Part shown: positions 22,431 through 33,471 of the stretch, one piece after another
Layout of the letters: every line of letters begins with the position of its first letter
How positions within the stretch are numbered: the first letter of the stretch is position 1
NCBI RefSeq assembly: GCF_000002985.6
Contig: NC_003284.9
Coordinates: forward strand, 1,674,001 to 1,738,000
Direction of reading: 5' to 3'
DNA from: Caenorhabditis elegans
Taxonomy: Eukaryota; Nematoda; Chromadorea; Rhabditida; Rhabditidae
Length of the DNA stretch: 64,000 nt
Translations under genes and position numbers: made by a program
Notes under the pieces: generated by a model
The model's database searches: none
Told to the model about the DNA's origin: nothing
What the model saw: only the letters and a program-made list of their open reading frames with translations

Positions 22431-23174
22431 AAAAGGAATTTTTCAACGAAATTGTGAAATATCAAAGAGACTTTCAGATATTGTACTAATCTTCAAAATT
22501 TACCAAGGCAAGAAGTTGATTGATAAATAGAAATTACCATTTCTTAGAATTTTGTGCAACTTTTCCACATTTGTTGCAGAAATGATGTGTGGAAAAATTG
22601 TTTTTATTATATGTCCATATTGAATTTGCAGACTCGGCCACCGATTCATCGAGGGATAACAAAGACCGTTTGAATGCTAAATTTTTTTGAAATAAATAAA
22701 TTTTTTTGTTATTTTTAACCTAGATTTGAATAGCGTGACACACAAGCTGAAGCAACATGAAGAAGGGCTGGAGTTGAAGCATCTCTAAGCATTTGTCTCA
22801 TTTCTGAGAGTAACACTTTAAATTCATTTCCTAGGTTTTTTGCACGTACCGGAAGCTGCATCTTCGACGTCACCTGAATCACCAAATTCAAGTAATTCGT
22901 CCACTGGATAATCAATCTGGTCATCGTCTCCCATGTCCATTTCTTCAGCTCCATCACCAAGGTCATCGTCCAACATCATATCCTCAATGTCATTGATGTC
23001 ATTGATTCGTCTTCATCTGCATAGATCTGATTCGATGTCTCGTTTTCATTCACTGCCACATCATTTTCTGATTCTACAAAAAATTATTCTCAAAAATAGT
23101 GAACATGATCAGAAATATATACCTAATCTTTCTCGTCTATCCGGATCGAAGTCTCTGAAGCTGGTACGAGGCAT

Positions 23175-24673
23175 CCTTGTACACTTTAAAGTATACGGTA
23201 CTCTGATAAACTCCTACTATTTGCATATGTCAGTGATACTCAACGTGTTTAATATTATAACTTTCCCTTTCTACAGTGCAGAAAATTTTGGTTTGGATTT
23301 CAATGGGTTTTTTTTTTGAGAAGAAGGAACATTTGGATGAACGGGTCTCGACGCTCGTATTGAATTTTTAAATGATTTTTCAAGTATGCACCTTTAAGAT
23401 TACTGTACGGATTCGGCAAGAACTCTCGCATCTTGACATTTATTATTGTTTTATTATCTCTTGGTTTTCTTCTCTTCTCCCATTCATCGAAAATATAATA
23501 ACAATTATTCCGGGAAAGTGATGAAAACGAAAAGAATGAGAAAATCAAAATTTTGTTTTCTTTTCGAAGCTACAGTAATCCTAGCAAATTTTGCCATCGA
23601 CCGCTCGGCGAATTTGTCAATTTTTTGCACATCCCTGGTTCAGATTCAGAACTCGAAAATTTATCTATTTTTTTTCGAATTTTCCAGGTTTGCTGTCACC
23701 TTGAAAGTAGAATTTAGTTTTGATTTTTAAATTTTCAAAAAGGTTACTGTAGTTTCGAAAAAAAATTAATTAAAGGAATTCAAAAAGTTCTCACTGATTC
23801 TGTACAGTAATATCGAATCTTTAAAGGCACATAAAACATTTTTAAAGTTATTTTTTGGGAAAGTCTAGAAAATATTCTTTAACTGTATAATTTAGAAACT
23901 ATTGTACTAATTTTCTGAACTCTAATTAAGCAGGAATCCTCAAAAAGTGTGTTCCTTCTTCTTGGAAATCATTAAAAGGGGAACATTTTCCCAAAATCAT
24001 TGATTATCTCGACTATTTCTGCATAAACTTGAGAAAAAATACAATATTGACGATATTTTTGAACAAAAATAGGAAAAAATTACTTAAAAAACAAAAAAAT
24101 TACTTAAAAAAGGGCAAAAAATAATTAATAAAATAATTTATTGATTTGAATGACTCTCTTTCGTTATTCCTGATTAATTCGCGAATTATACGCGTATCCC
24201 GAAAATGGTCGCATTTTTTCGTTATACGCGTATTTTCAACGAATTTTTTTTGTGTCTCAAATATTCGTTTCGCGATACATGATTTATACGCGAATTGAAC
24301 GCGTATACGAATAATACGCGAACCGCAAATCAACTGTGACTAGACCACATGGGAGGACGGAGGAGCCAGTCTGATGGAGCTAGACGAGAGTGTGGAAGGT
24401 TGCAGGGAGAAGGCGGCATGGAGGAGAAATGTAGAGCAGGGCTGACATAAGGTCGGGAGCACTGCGAACTAGACCGCAATCAATATATTTTTTGCAAAAC
24501 CGTCCGCTACCGACTACCAGCTGACGGCAAATTAGCCGCATTTCAAAAAAAAACGGCTAACGGCTATTTCGGCTAATCGGGAACATATTCGGCTAACGGG
24601 AACTCGGCTGAATCGGCTATTAGCCGCCCACCCCTGGTCGCAACATAAGACCACCTGCATAAACGTGGCGTGT
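23175..24673. other. Intergenic stretch with repeat fragments
   Basis: Non-coding AT-rich sequence. 24100-24340 holds a dispersed CG-rich palindromic repeat with ATACGCG motifs, ending CGCAAATCAACTGTGA. 24437-24636 looks like a hAT-type MITE (CAGGGCTGAC ... CCACCCCTG) with an interior of GGCTAACGGCTATTTCGGCT units, but its flanks show no clear target duplication. Confidence 0.45.
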
Positions 24674-24746
24674 GGCCGCGTGGCCTAATGGATAAGGCAC
24701 CAGACTTCGAATCTGGGGATTGCAGGTTCGATCCCTGCCGTGGTCG
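24674..24746 (+). tRNA. tRNA-Arg (anticodon TCG)
   Basis: 73 bases. Acceptor stem GGCCGCG pairs with CGTGGTC (two G-T wobbles), with discriminator G. The anticodon stem CCAGA/TCTGG encloses loop CTTCGAA with anticodon TCG at 24707-24709. The T arm is GCAGG-TTCGATC-CCTGC. It is followed by a T-rich stretch (TTTTT at about 24751) that can terminate polymerase III. All arms pair, so this looks functional. Confidence 0.95.
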
Positions 24747-25303
24747 TATATTTTTCCATGTTTTTTTCTAAACTCTAATGTCAAAGTTAAATGGTACTTG
24801 TGTATTATTTCCCTTTTTTTTTAATTTTTAAAATTAAATAAACTTCCATTTATTTATCTAATTTAATGAAACGTGATGCCCATTTTCCATCTGAAGGCTT
24901 AGAAGTGGTTTTTCTCAGAAAACTCTATAAATTTTTATTGAAAAATTTATCCCAAACCAAATAGTGGCTACCTGGACTATTATGTAGGCAATTGACTTTT
25001 CTAGATGCATGACCATTTTCAGATAAGGTAATTCTTTAAAGGTTACAATTAATGCCACGTAATATAATTATTTTCTTACGAAAAACCAGAAAATTGCAAT
25101 ATTTAACAATATTTAACCAGCAGCTATTTTTCAATTTTCAAAATAATATTTTTATTTTCACGAAAATATTGAAAACATAATATATAATATTATGGAAAAC
25201 AAATGGCGAAACTATGCTATTAAAAAGTGGGGTAAAACTGAACAAAAAATGAGTTTTCACGGTGGAGCCTAGGCTCTTTGAGGATTCACTTTTCGGGGGT
25301 TAA

Positions 25304-28300
25304 CTACTTGTTGCTGCCTGCATTTGAAGTAGAAGCGTTGCCGTGCATCGAACGGTTTGATGAAAGTTCTTGCTGAAATATGTATTTTTTTGTTTTATTT
25401 CCAATCTGCTGGTAAGGATTTTGTTGAGAAAACCGACCATTGTCATTATTCCACCCACAACTCTTATTGCGCGTTTTGACCAATCATCCGGCGCAGTTCT
25501 CATCAATTCAAAAAAAAAACGCTGAAAAATTAGCGCAAGTAGGTACACACCAAAAAATTTAACAAATTTTTCTAAACTTTATATGATTTTTTTAAAAATG
25601 GGCAAAATCTCAGTTTTTGACTGGCAATAATAATTTCTCTCGGTGTATACAATGAAGTGCGAAAAGGTAGTTAGTTGGAGCGGCCGACAAGTTCGGGGTT
25701 TTGCAGATTGGCGTAAAAAGTTAGGTACTTGGAAGCGGGGGTTCCGCGCCGTACAATACATTCAAATGCGGCGACCTCATGGGTGCCCTATGCCAATTTC
25801 CGGAGCTCAGATTTAAGTTCCGCCGCTAAACAATTACTGTAGTTACCAAATCTACTAACCAAAAAATTAGATTTAACTTCAGTGGGCAATGCTTGGGCAA
25901 CCTTTTCATCTGGGCAGATTGGTCGACTTTCCTGAAAAATCATGTTTCTGTAAGCAACAAGTAGCGGTTAATACCTTCACAGGTGCGTTGTTCAGCAGTT
26001 GAGAACTTCCGTTGATTTTTGTGGGTTCTGGTAAATCAATCATAATATGCACAGTTTCTCCTAGCATATCTGGAATGAAATGGTGGATGAAACATTAAAA
26101 AAAAAACATTAAAAAGCCAAGTTTCAAAATTTGAATTTTTTCAAACTTTTCACGTATTCAAAATCGTGGTTCTGTTTAGAATTACACAATAACTGTTCTA
26201 AAATTGAACAGGTTCTGGGTAATTTAAATATCTAGACTCAAAGTATGATAAATTGAACGAATTTTGTGATGAAGCTTCTGAAAAAGGTTTTCAAACATTT
26301 TTGGCGGTTCAAAATCTCCAAAAAAAAAAGTCGAAATTGTAGCTAAACTCTCAAATTTTGAACTTTTTTCCACGTCGCAGCAGTCGGAAATTGACTTTTT
26401 CAAATTATCAACCTTATATGATCTGACTTTTTTAGTGTTTTTGCTAATGAGCATTACGGCTGCCATTTAGGCGCTAAAACGCCTGCCGCCTGCCTCGCGG
26501 CTTCGTATATACAGGCGTCAGGCTCTAAACCGCGCCTACCTCTCATGGAAGCCCTAATGAGCAGTGCGTAGCTTTTACTCGCATGCAAGCATTGACTGAT
26601 TAAATCATTTTTTCATACTTACTTGACGTGTTGCTTTCAAGCATGATGTGAAGTGTAGGGGGCTCCATATTGGGCTTAGGAAGTGGAAGGCTAGAAATCT
26701 TCAAATGAAAATGGGTCCCGCGAGCACCTGAAACCATAGCTTAAAAGTGTGTACGTACCAATCAGTAGACAAGCTAACTATGTAGCTATGAACTTTGAAT
26801 AATTTTTTTAAAAAAATTTTTGTTAAAAAAAGCAGATTTTGTTCAAAACATTAATAATACGAACAAGCTCCCAGAAAATTTTTTGAATGTGTAGAGCCGT
26901 AACTAAGAGGTTTTTAAAATGACATATGTTTCATTTAGTCCAAATAATCAGCATTAGAAAAACAAAAAATAGGTACTTACCTGACATGCTGTTGTGAAGC
27001 ATGCGGTATGTTCGGTCATTATGCTGTGGAAGGCTGGAGATCAGGTTAAGATGAGATCGGTAAGAACCTGAAACCATAGCTTAAGACTTTTGTGTATACG
27101 TACCAATTAGTGAATCCAGACAAGCTAACTATATAGGCTCCTAGACTAATTTTTGAATGCCCAATAACTTTGGAAAGTGAAAAAATTTTAATAGAAAACT
27201 TAACTTGATACCGCTCTAACAATGAAAAAGATAAAATTTAAAAAAAAGGAGTGCAAGACTATTAGAGACTGCAATATTAATAGAGGCTGCAAGATTCATT
27301 TTCTATCGACCTCCAGGGGTGCAATACTAATAGAGACTGCAAGAAATTTTGGATAATTCTTCTAGAATTTTTTTTTTGGAAAAAAAATCAGATTTTATTT
27401 AAAGCATTAATAAAACGAACACTCCCAAACATTTTTTTTTCAATTTCTATGGTCCTAATTAAAAAATTTTTCAAATGGCATAGTATAAATTCAGCACAAA
27501 AATAAGTATTAAAAACACAAAATGCGTGCTTACCTGGAATGCTGCTGTGAAGCATGTTGTATGTATGGGCATTGTGCTCAGGACATGGAAGGCCGGAGTT
27601 TAAATTGAAATAGGCCCTCTGAGCACCTGAAACCATAGCTTAACACTTTTGAATCCAAATAACTATGTAGATATGAATGCTGGACAATTCTTCTAGATAT
27701 TTCTTTTGGTAAAAAAATTCATATTCTGTTCAAAGCATTAATTATCCGAGCAAGCACCCAGAAAGTTTTTTTTTGTTAGTTTTCTCAAGACCCATGGAAA
27801 GTTATTAAAAATTTGCAAAATTTGTCTGGCTTCGAGAAATAGTTACAACACAAAGTTTTTTTTAAATTTTTGTGTACGATCCTTATTAAAAATCTTTTTT
27901 TTTGAAATTACATAGGTTTTATTCAGCCAAAAAATGAGCTTTAGCAACACAAAAAATGCGAGCTTACCTGGCATGCTGTTGTGAAGCATGCTGTAAGTAG
28001 ATCCATTGTGCCCAGGACGTGGAAGGCCGGAGGTTACATTGAAATAGGTCCTATGAGCACCTGAAACCATAGCTTAAAACTTTTGAGTAAAAGTCCCAAT
28101 CAGTGAATCCAAACAAGCTAACTGTATAGTTATGAATATTGGATAATTCTCCTAGAATATTTTTTTGGAAAAAAAAAATGAATTCAGATTTTGTTCAAAA
28201 TATGAACTTTAAAAAAAAAACTTTTAAACATTAAAAACCCTCAAAAATTGCACAGTTTTGAAAGTAGTGATAACAAAATACTTGTTCTATTTTTTCAATG

Positions 28301-31300
28301 TGTAGGGTTCTACTTAAAACAATATATGTAGTTCAAATGGCACAGGTCTCAATCAATTCAAAAATAAACATTAGATACAGAAAAAGCCGTGCCTACCTGA
28401 CGAGTTGTTGTGAAGCTTGCAGTATGTATGATCATGGTTGGTGGTGAAGTTGGGAGAAAGCGCACGAACTCCTGAAACCACAGCTTCAAATGTTTTAGGG
28501 TTTTTTTTCGATCAACATACCAGTCAGGGAATCCAGAAACGCCTCACATTTTCTTCGGTAGTCCATGGTTTCTTCTGAACTTCCCTCAGAAACTTCCATT
28601 TTGGTGAAAAACGGGCCTGGCGCGACAAAATCATTTCTACTCTGTTCCAAAGAATTTTTCGTTGGAGTTTTTTGAATTCCTCGGAAATTTGTTTGCAAAT
28701 CTTCTTGCTCTGAAATTTTTAGATTTTTCCCTTAATGCCAGAAGTATCCTATCATATAAAAAACCAAAATTCACCAAAAAGTTCACGCTTTATCTTCTTC
28801 TTTTTTGCATGCTTCTCTTCATTGGTAAAAAGCCGAATATATCCCAACTGAATTTGCTTTTGATGTTCCAGCAATAAAGTTTCACGTCTTCTCAGCCAAA
28901 TTTTGTATTCCGGGTGATTAGTGGCTTTTATTTCATCCCACTCGAATACTGAAAATTGGCAATTTTTATAACTTAAGAACTCAGGTAAATTTATGTAAGT
29001 TAAAAAGTTGGTAGCATCACTATTTTTTTAGTATTTTTTTTAGAATTTCAGCATCTAATGCTGAGCCTTCCATGGGAGGCAGGCGCGGTTTCAAGGCCTG
29101 ACGCCTGCCTCCAGCCTGCCTGCCCTATTTTTGTAATCTGGCGAGAAGTCAAAGGCTTGAACACACAGTGCGAAATGAGGTTCTCTCGCCGCGGCCGACA
29201 CTCTCCGGGTTTCGCGCCACGCTATACGGGAGGCGCGGCTTGCGGCGCAAGGCAGGCGCAGGCCGCCGTGAAGCGTGCGCGGCAGGCGTTTTGGCGCCTA
29301 TATGGCGCCTACACCCCTATCTTATTCATAACACATTTTTCACTCACTTTCTTCTTTCTTGTTTCGGTCTAGAAACTTTGTCGAGCAGCTCTGGAATAGG
29401 CTGTAGGAATTGAGGGGTTGCGGAACGGGCTGCGGTATTGGGATGTCAGAGTTTGGGTTGAAAAGTGATGTGCGGACACCTGAAACCATAGTTTTAAACT
29501 TTTGAAGTTTTCAGTCCAGCTCACCGATATATTTATCTTGGCAAGCTTTACATGTTTTGTTGTTTTGCACAGCTTCATCCCATCGCTTTTTGTAAGCTTC
29601 CGTTCCTGGGACCAATGGCTCAGGGGCTATAAGATCCTTTTTTCTCTTTTTCACACGATTTGGCTCAGTTCGAGCATTTGCTCGTGCTCGTGATTGTTCT
29701 TGTTGCTCTAAAATTTTGGGGTTTTTTTATAGTCCGAAAAATTTCAATTTTTCAATGTTTTTTTTTTCACCAAAATTGTTATTTTGAGAGATAAATTTAA
29801 GAATAGTCGCCTCCCATTTCTCTGCTATTTTTGCGAGACTTACTTACCTTCAAGCTTCTTCTTATCCGGCTTAGTTTCACTCTCTTCACTCTCAGCTTGT
29901 TCAGTGACATGGTGCAACGAGTTCGGCGAGGGTAGCATTTCTACCTAAAAATTGTTTTCTAAATTGTTTTTTAAGCCGTTTCACAGCTGAATGGGCTTGC
30001 AATAGACAAAAAGAGCAGAGAGGTAAATGTGAAAAAAAAAGATAATGAGCCGCCGAGCTCTCCATTTGTTGCTAGGGGTTATGCCCCCACAAACACGCAC
30101 TTCTCTAATCCTTATCTCTCATGTGTGTTGTTGCTACTGGTAACTGGGTGGGGCGGGCTTGGAAAGGTAGAATACTCCTCCCATATTAGTGGAGCAAAAG
30201 CTGAAAGAAGGAATTGTAGGGTGGGCAGCAAACGATTATTTCCGGCAAGTTGGCAATTTGCCGGAATTGAAATTATTGTCAAATTGGCACATTCCCGGAA
30301 TTAAAAATTTCGGTCAAACCGGCAAGTTGCCGGAATTAAAAATTTCCGGAAAAAATCGGCAAACCGGCAAATTGTTTGAACAACGCAAATTGTTGAAAAT
30401 TTTCTGTGGTTTTGCACTAACCTTTTTTTTTGAAAATTTCAGAATAACAATTTTATTGTTAGCAAAATTGTACGCATCCTATAAATATCCATACATTTTT
30501 TTTGAAAAGTACAGGGTGACCCATAATTATGGACCACCCTGCAAGCAAATTCTATGGAAAATCTAAAGAAAACGAGAACAAATTTCAGAAAGGCACAGTT
30601 TTAAGTGTTTCTGTTGTATAAAAAACCCTATGAAAACTTCCTGAACATTGATGTTCGGCAAACGGCAAATTGGCAAATTAACGAAAATCAAAATCCCGGC
30701 AAATTGGCAAACCGGCAATTTACTGATTTGCTAAATTTGCCGATTGGCAATTACCCCTGATAGTGAGCAATTGTGCTTGCGAAATTTGCTTCGAAATTTT
30801 TTTTTGAAAAGTTTTACAATGACATTTGGTCATTTTGGCATAATATGAGTTCCTCTTTCCGTAATTTTCTCTATTTTTAACTAGAATCAAAATCCATTGA
30901 CGTATCATAATTGCAGTCTCCCAAGAGAATCTTACTCCACAATTTCGTGTGTAAATGACGCAGGTTTTCCAACTGATGGACACAAAAACTACATTACATT
31001 AGATAGATATCACATGTTGTTGAATCACTTATTTTTCCCACAAATGGAGCAGGAGTGGTAAACAAGAGCATTGAGCACTTTGTGATGTTTTGAACTAAAA
31101 ATTGGATAAGTATAGATAATAAATGAGGGAGAAGAATTCAAGTTGACGGGGATTTTTGAAGAAATTTTAGCTAGTTGTAGCCAAAGTTTTAACCTATTTT
31201 CAAGAATTTTTGAACGGTCATAAAAAATTTTTTGATAATTATATTAGGTCGGCAAATAATTATTGACTTATTTTGCCATTTTACGATTTTTTGTAAATTT

Positions 31301-32638
31301 TAAATATGTGACTAATAGTAGGCAGTGAGTATATGAAATCATATAAATTTCAGCTACTTTGGTCATCTGCGTAGTATTAAGATTTGAACAAATTGAAAAT
31401 TTTTTGAAATTTTTTTTTCGTGATTTTTTGAGTTAGACGTATGAGAACTGATGTTAATATCTAAATCAATTAAGTTTTGTTTGTTTAGTGCAAAAAATGA
31501 ATCCCAACTCAATTGAGCCATTCCCAAAATTTTTATAGTGAATAAAAGTCAAAAAGTGAACCACACTAAAAATACGACATTTTTCAGTTTCGATTAATTT
31601 TTGAAAATATTTATGATAAATTGTATAAAATTATCATTTTTATTTATTTTATTAAAATTCAAGTCATTTCCTGAAGATTTCGCAATTTTTCAAAATTCAA
31701 TTTTACCTTAATGTCTGGTATTTGGATAACTTTTACACTTTGTCAGTGACAATTTTTCATATCAACAACATTAAAATTATATAAATTGAGCATTGTTGTT
31801 ACATTGTTACTGTGTTTCTTCATCACTTGGTTTCTTTGAGCAAATAAAAAACGCTTACGATTTTTTCAAAGAAGGTTATCCGACAGTAGGAAGGGAAATT
31901 CAATTTTGAAAACGCCAAATTATAAATAAAAATAAAAAAATTTTTGGAATGGCTCAATTGAGTTGGAATTCATTTTTTGCACTAAACAAACAAAACTTAA
32001 TTGATTTAGATATTAACATCAGTTCTCATACGTCTAACTCAAAAAATCACGAAAAAAAAATTTCAAAAAATTTTCGATTTGTTCAAATCTTAATACTACG
32101 CAGATGACCAAAGTAGCTGAAATTTGTATGATTTTATATACTCACTGCCTACTATCAGTCACATATTTAAAATTTACAAAAAATCGTAAAATGACAAAAT
32201 ACGTCAATAATTATTTGCCGACCTAATATATTTCTAGTGCCATAAAACTAACCAACGTTTTTTCACCACACTACAACTATACTTCACCAATTTTTCAAAT
32301 TTTCAATCATATAAACTATAAAATCTCACCAATAGCTCCTAAACTTGAATGAGTTGCTGGCATACACGGCTAATTGGAAACCTGGTGTTGTGACGAGTTC
32401 TTAGCCTGAAAACAAATAAATTGCTGAAATCGACTTGAAACAAAAACTGACAGGTTCTTGAAACTCTTGTGCACTGCCACGTTGCTGGAGAGCAGGGTTA
32501 TGGGGACGAACTGGCAGAGACATAGTCGGTTTGGTCTGTAAAAAATGTAACATTTTTATTGAAAAATGTGAAAAAAGTTACCTTTTGAATTTTATTCCCT
32601 TGGGCTACTTTTTTGGAAGTGTTGCTTGATGACGGCAT
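25304..32638 (-). CDS. 17-exon gene with tandemly amplified exon
   Basis: Exons: 32638-32582, 32535-32452, 32405-32382, 29944-29848, 29707-29525, 29479-29348, 28948-28775, 28709-28521, 28471-28397, 28060-27968, 27626-27534, 27067-26981, 26727-26623, 26069-25975, 25931-25860, 25521-25438 and 25372-25304. All are GT-AG, and the summed length of 1713 nt stays in frame (570 aa). The start is MPSSSNTSKKVAQGNKIQK. Basic, coiled-looking parts follow (EQQEQSRARANARTEPNR; EYKIWLRRRETLLLEHQKQ), then the repeated module (see exon array). The last exons are Ser/Asn-rich. Exon 3 and the final two exons are the least certain. No known domain is recognised; a lone CKACQDKYIG is too little to call a zinc site. 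Intron 3 (2.4 kb) holds a hAT-type and a mariner-type element. Confidence 0.7.
26623..29479 (-). repeat. Array of six homologous exons
   Basis: Exons 29479-29348, 28471-28397, 28060-27968, 27626-27534, 27067-26981 and 26727-26623 share the acceptor context CTATGGTTTCAG and phase 1-1 boundaries. They encode related 25-44-residue modules. The best conserved pair reads GAHRTYFNVTSGLPRPGHN and GAQRAYFNLNSGLPCPEHN, each followed by TY-ML-H. Intron sequence next to the acceptor (AAGTTTTAAGCTATGG) is also shared, so whole exon-plus-intron units were duplicated. Exons 28948-28775 and 28709-28521, between the first and second copies, are not of this family. Confidence 0.8.
30216..30759. mobile_element. 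hAT-type repeat of GCCGGAATT / GGCAAATTGCC units
   Basis: It begins about GTAGGGTGGGCAGC and ends TTACCCCTG, with an interior of CGGCAAATTG/TTGCCGGAATT repeats. A 30-bp Tc-type end-to-end remnant (30512-30541) is nested in it. No clear target duplication is visible. Confidence 0.5.
30512..30541. mobile_element. 30-bp remnant made only of two Tc-type terminal inverted repeats
   Basis: CAGGGTGACCCATAATTATG runs directly into ATTATGGACCACCCTG, sharing the central ATAATTAT. The same ends bound the 937-bp element at 4591-5527. A TA dinucleotide precedes it (the GTA before CAGGG). It has no internal sequence at all. Confidence 0.75.
31244..32226. mobile_element. Mariner-type MITE with long arms, in intron 3
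   Basis: Terminal inverted repeats TTAGGTCGGCAAATAATTATTGAC are flanked by TA on both sides (31242-31243 and 32227-32228). Arms stay complementary for roughly 300 bp (for example AACTCAATTGAGCCATTCC near 31508 and its complement near 31955). No transposase frame is seen. Confidence 0.85.
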
Positions 32639-33089
32639 TATGGCCTGGCAAGTTGAGGTCTGGAAAATCGGAAAAAAAAATCAATAAAAATCAAAGAGCG
32701 AAAGTAAGGCCCCACGATTTTAGGCCCAAAAAATTTTGAATGTAGTAGATGGGCGCGTGATTTGTACGATGGGGCAAGCTTGCATATCTAAGAGGTCAAG
32801 CTATTTCCGGAGATTTGATACTTGGAAAATGGGCGGGGTATACATATACGTTTTGTTTTATTCTTATTTAAAAAGATTTGAAAAACCTTTTTGACAGAGA
32901 TGTCCGGCAAATTTGCCAAATTAGTCAAGTTTGCCGTGCTCTGCAAATATTGTAAAAGTCGATTTGCCGAATTTGCCAAAATATCAAAACTTGCCGCCCA
33001 CCCCTGTTCTGCATCTTTTTTTTGTGAGGTAAATTTTTCAGAAGCTCCTATTTCAAATAACATCAGATCTTATTGAAAAATTCAGACTA

Positions 33090-33108
33090 GCGGGCCCTAC
33101 GGGCCCGC
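33090..33108. repeat. GC-rich perfect hairpin
   Basis: GCGGGCCC-TAC-GGGCCCGC has a perfect 8-bp stem and 3-base loop. It is followed at about 33150-33175 by a second hairpin (GGTTCTCGGCTTCGCCTCGAACC). It stands out sharply from the AT-rich surroundings. Confidence 0.7.
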
Positions 33109-33393
33109 CAGTTGTAGTGGGTGTAAGGCGAGTCTCCTTGCCGGGCGTAGGTTCTCGGCTTCGCCTCGAACCTGTTAGAGGGTTCGTGAAAATTTCAGTA
33201 GGTCAATGGGAGTCTTCTTGATTTTTGAGTTCGGTTTGACCAAAAACAGATGCACCCGATGAATCAGTTAAAGCTGAGTTTCGATCAATTGAAGTTTGAG
33301 AAGGCTTTATATTGGGGGAGACGTACCCGTTTTTGTATAAAATCGAGTATTTCTATTCGAATCCCGATTACTCACAAAAAAAACAAAAAAGTT

Positions 33394-33471
33394 TGTCAGT
33401 TGGTAGAATTGAACCAACTACCAAAATTTCTGCAGACATACGCACTAACCACTCGGCCATGCGAGAGACAC
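33394..33471 (-). pseudogene. Decayed tRNA-like sequence
   Basis: On the minus strand, TGGCCGAGTGGTTAGTGCG resembles an A box / D arm of a class II tRNA, and GTTGGTTCAATTCTACCAAC resembles a T arm / B box. The acceptor and anticodon stems do not pair properly, so this is a tRNA-derived repeat or dead tRNA. Confidence 0.4.

Larger units (their letters stand above)
19957..23174 (-). pseudogene. CACTA/TNP2-type transposase gene, 3'-truncated
   Basis: Ten exons fit by phase: 23174-23123, 23073-22720, 22676-22538, 21870-21625, 21574-21349, 21265-21001, 20735-20584, 20538-20332, 20285-20137 and 20097 down to 19957. It has an acidic N-terminus and a zinc knuckle spanning an intron (CNKCGKVAQNSKKCKHC, C-x2-C-x8-C-x2-C). 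It also has the TNP2-type blocks SIDGVRISGNKK-LWPVSYIIFDLP, then CSADQPAKRAFFGFMAHQSA with CFFCMSPG, and LSTFSFESF. These follow the order seen in CACTA/EnSpm transposases (known family order; the assignment is mine). In exon 2 an acidic segment is out of frame with both flanks and the flank frame has a TGA (22978-22976). The 3' end is cut at 19956/19957 by the inverted triplication. It is therefore a disabled gene, although most exons are clean. Confidence 0.7.

Noticed and set aside
29058-29413. Alanine/arginine-rich open frames in GC-rich sequence
   Set aside because: This is a dispersed GC-rich repeat (GGCGC, GCGGCCGACA, TTCCGCGCCAC motifs) that also occurs near 26470, 54760 and 55500. 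The frames follow the repeat, not a gene.
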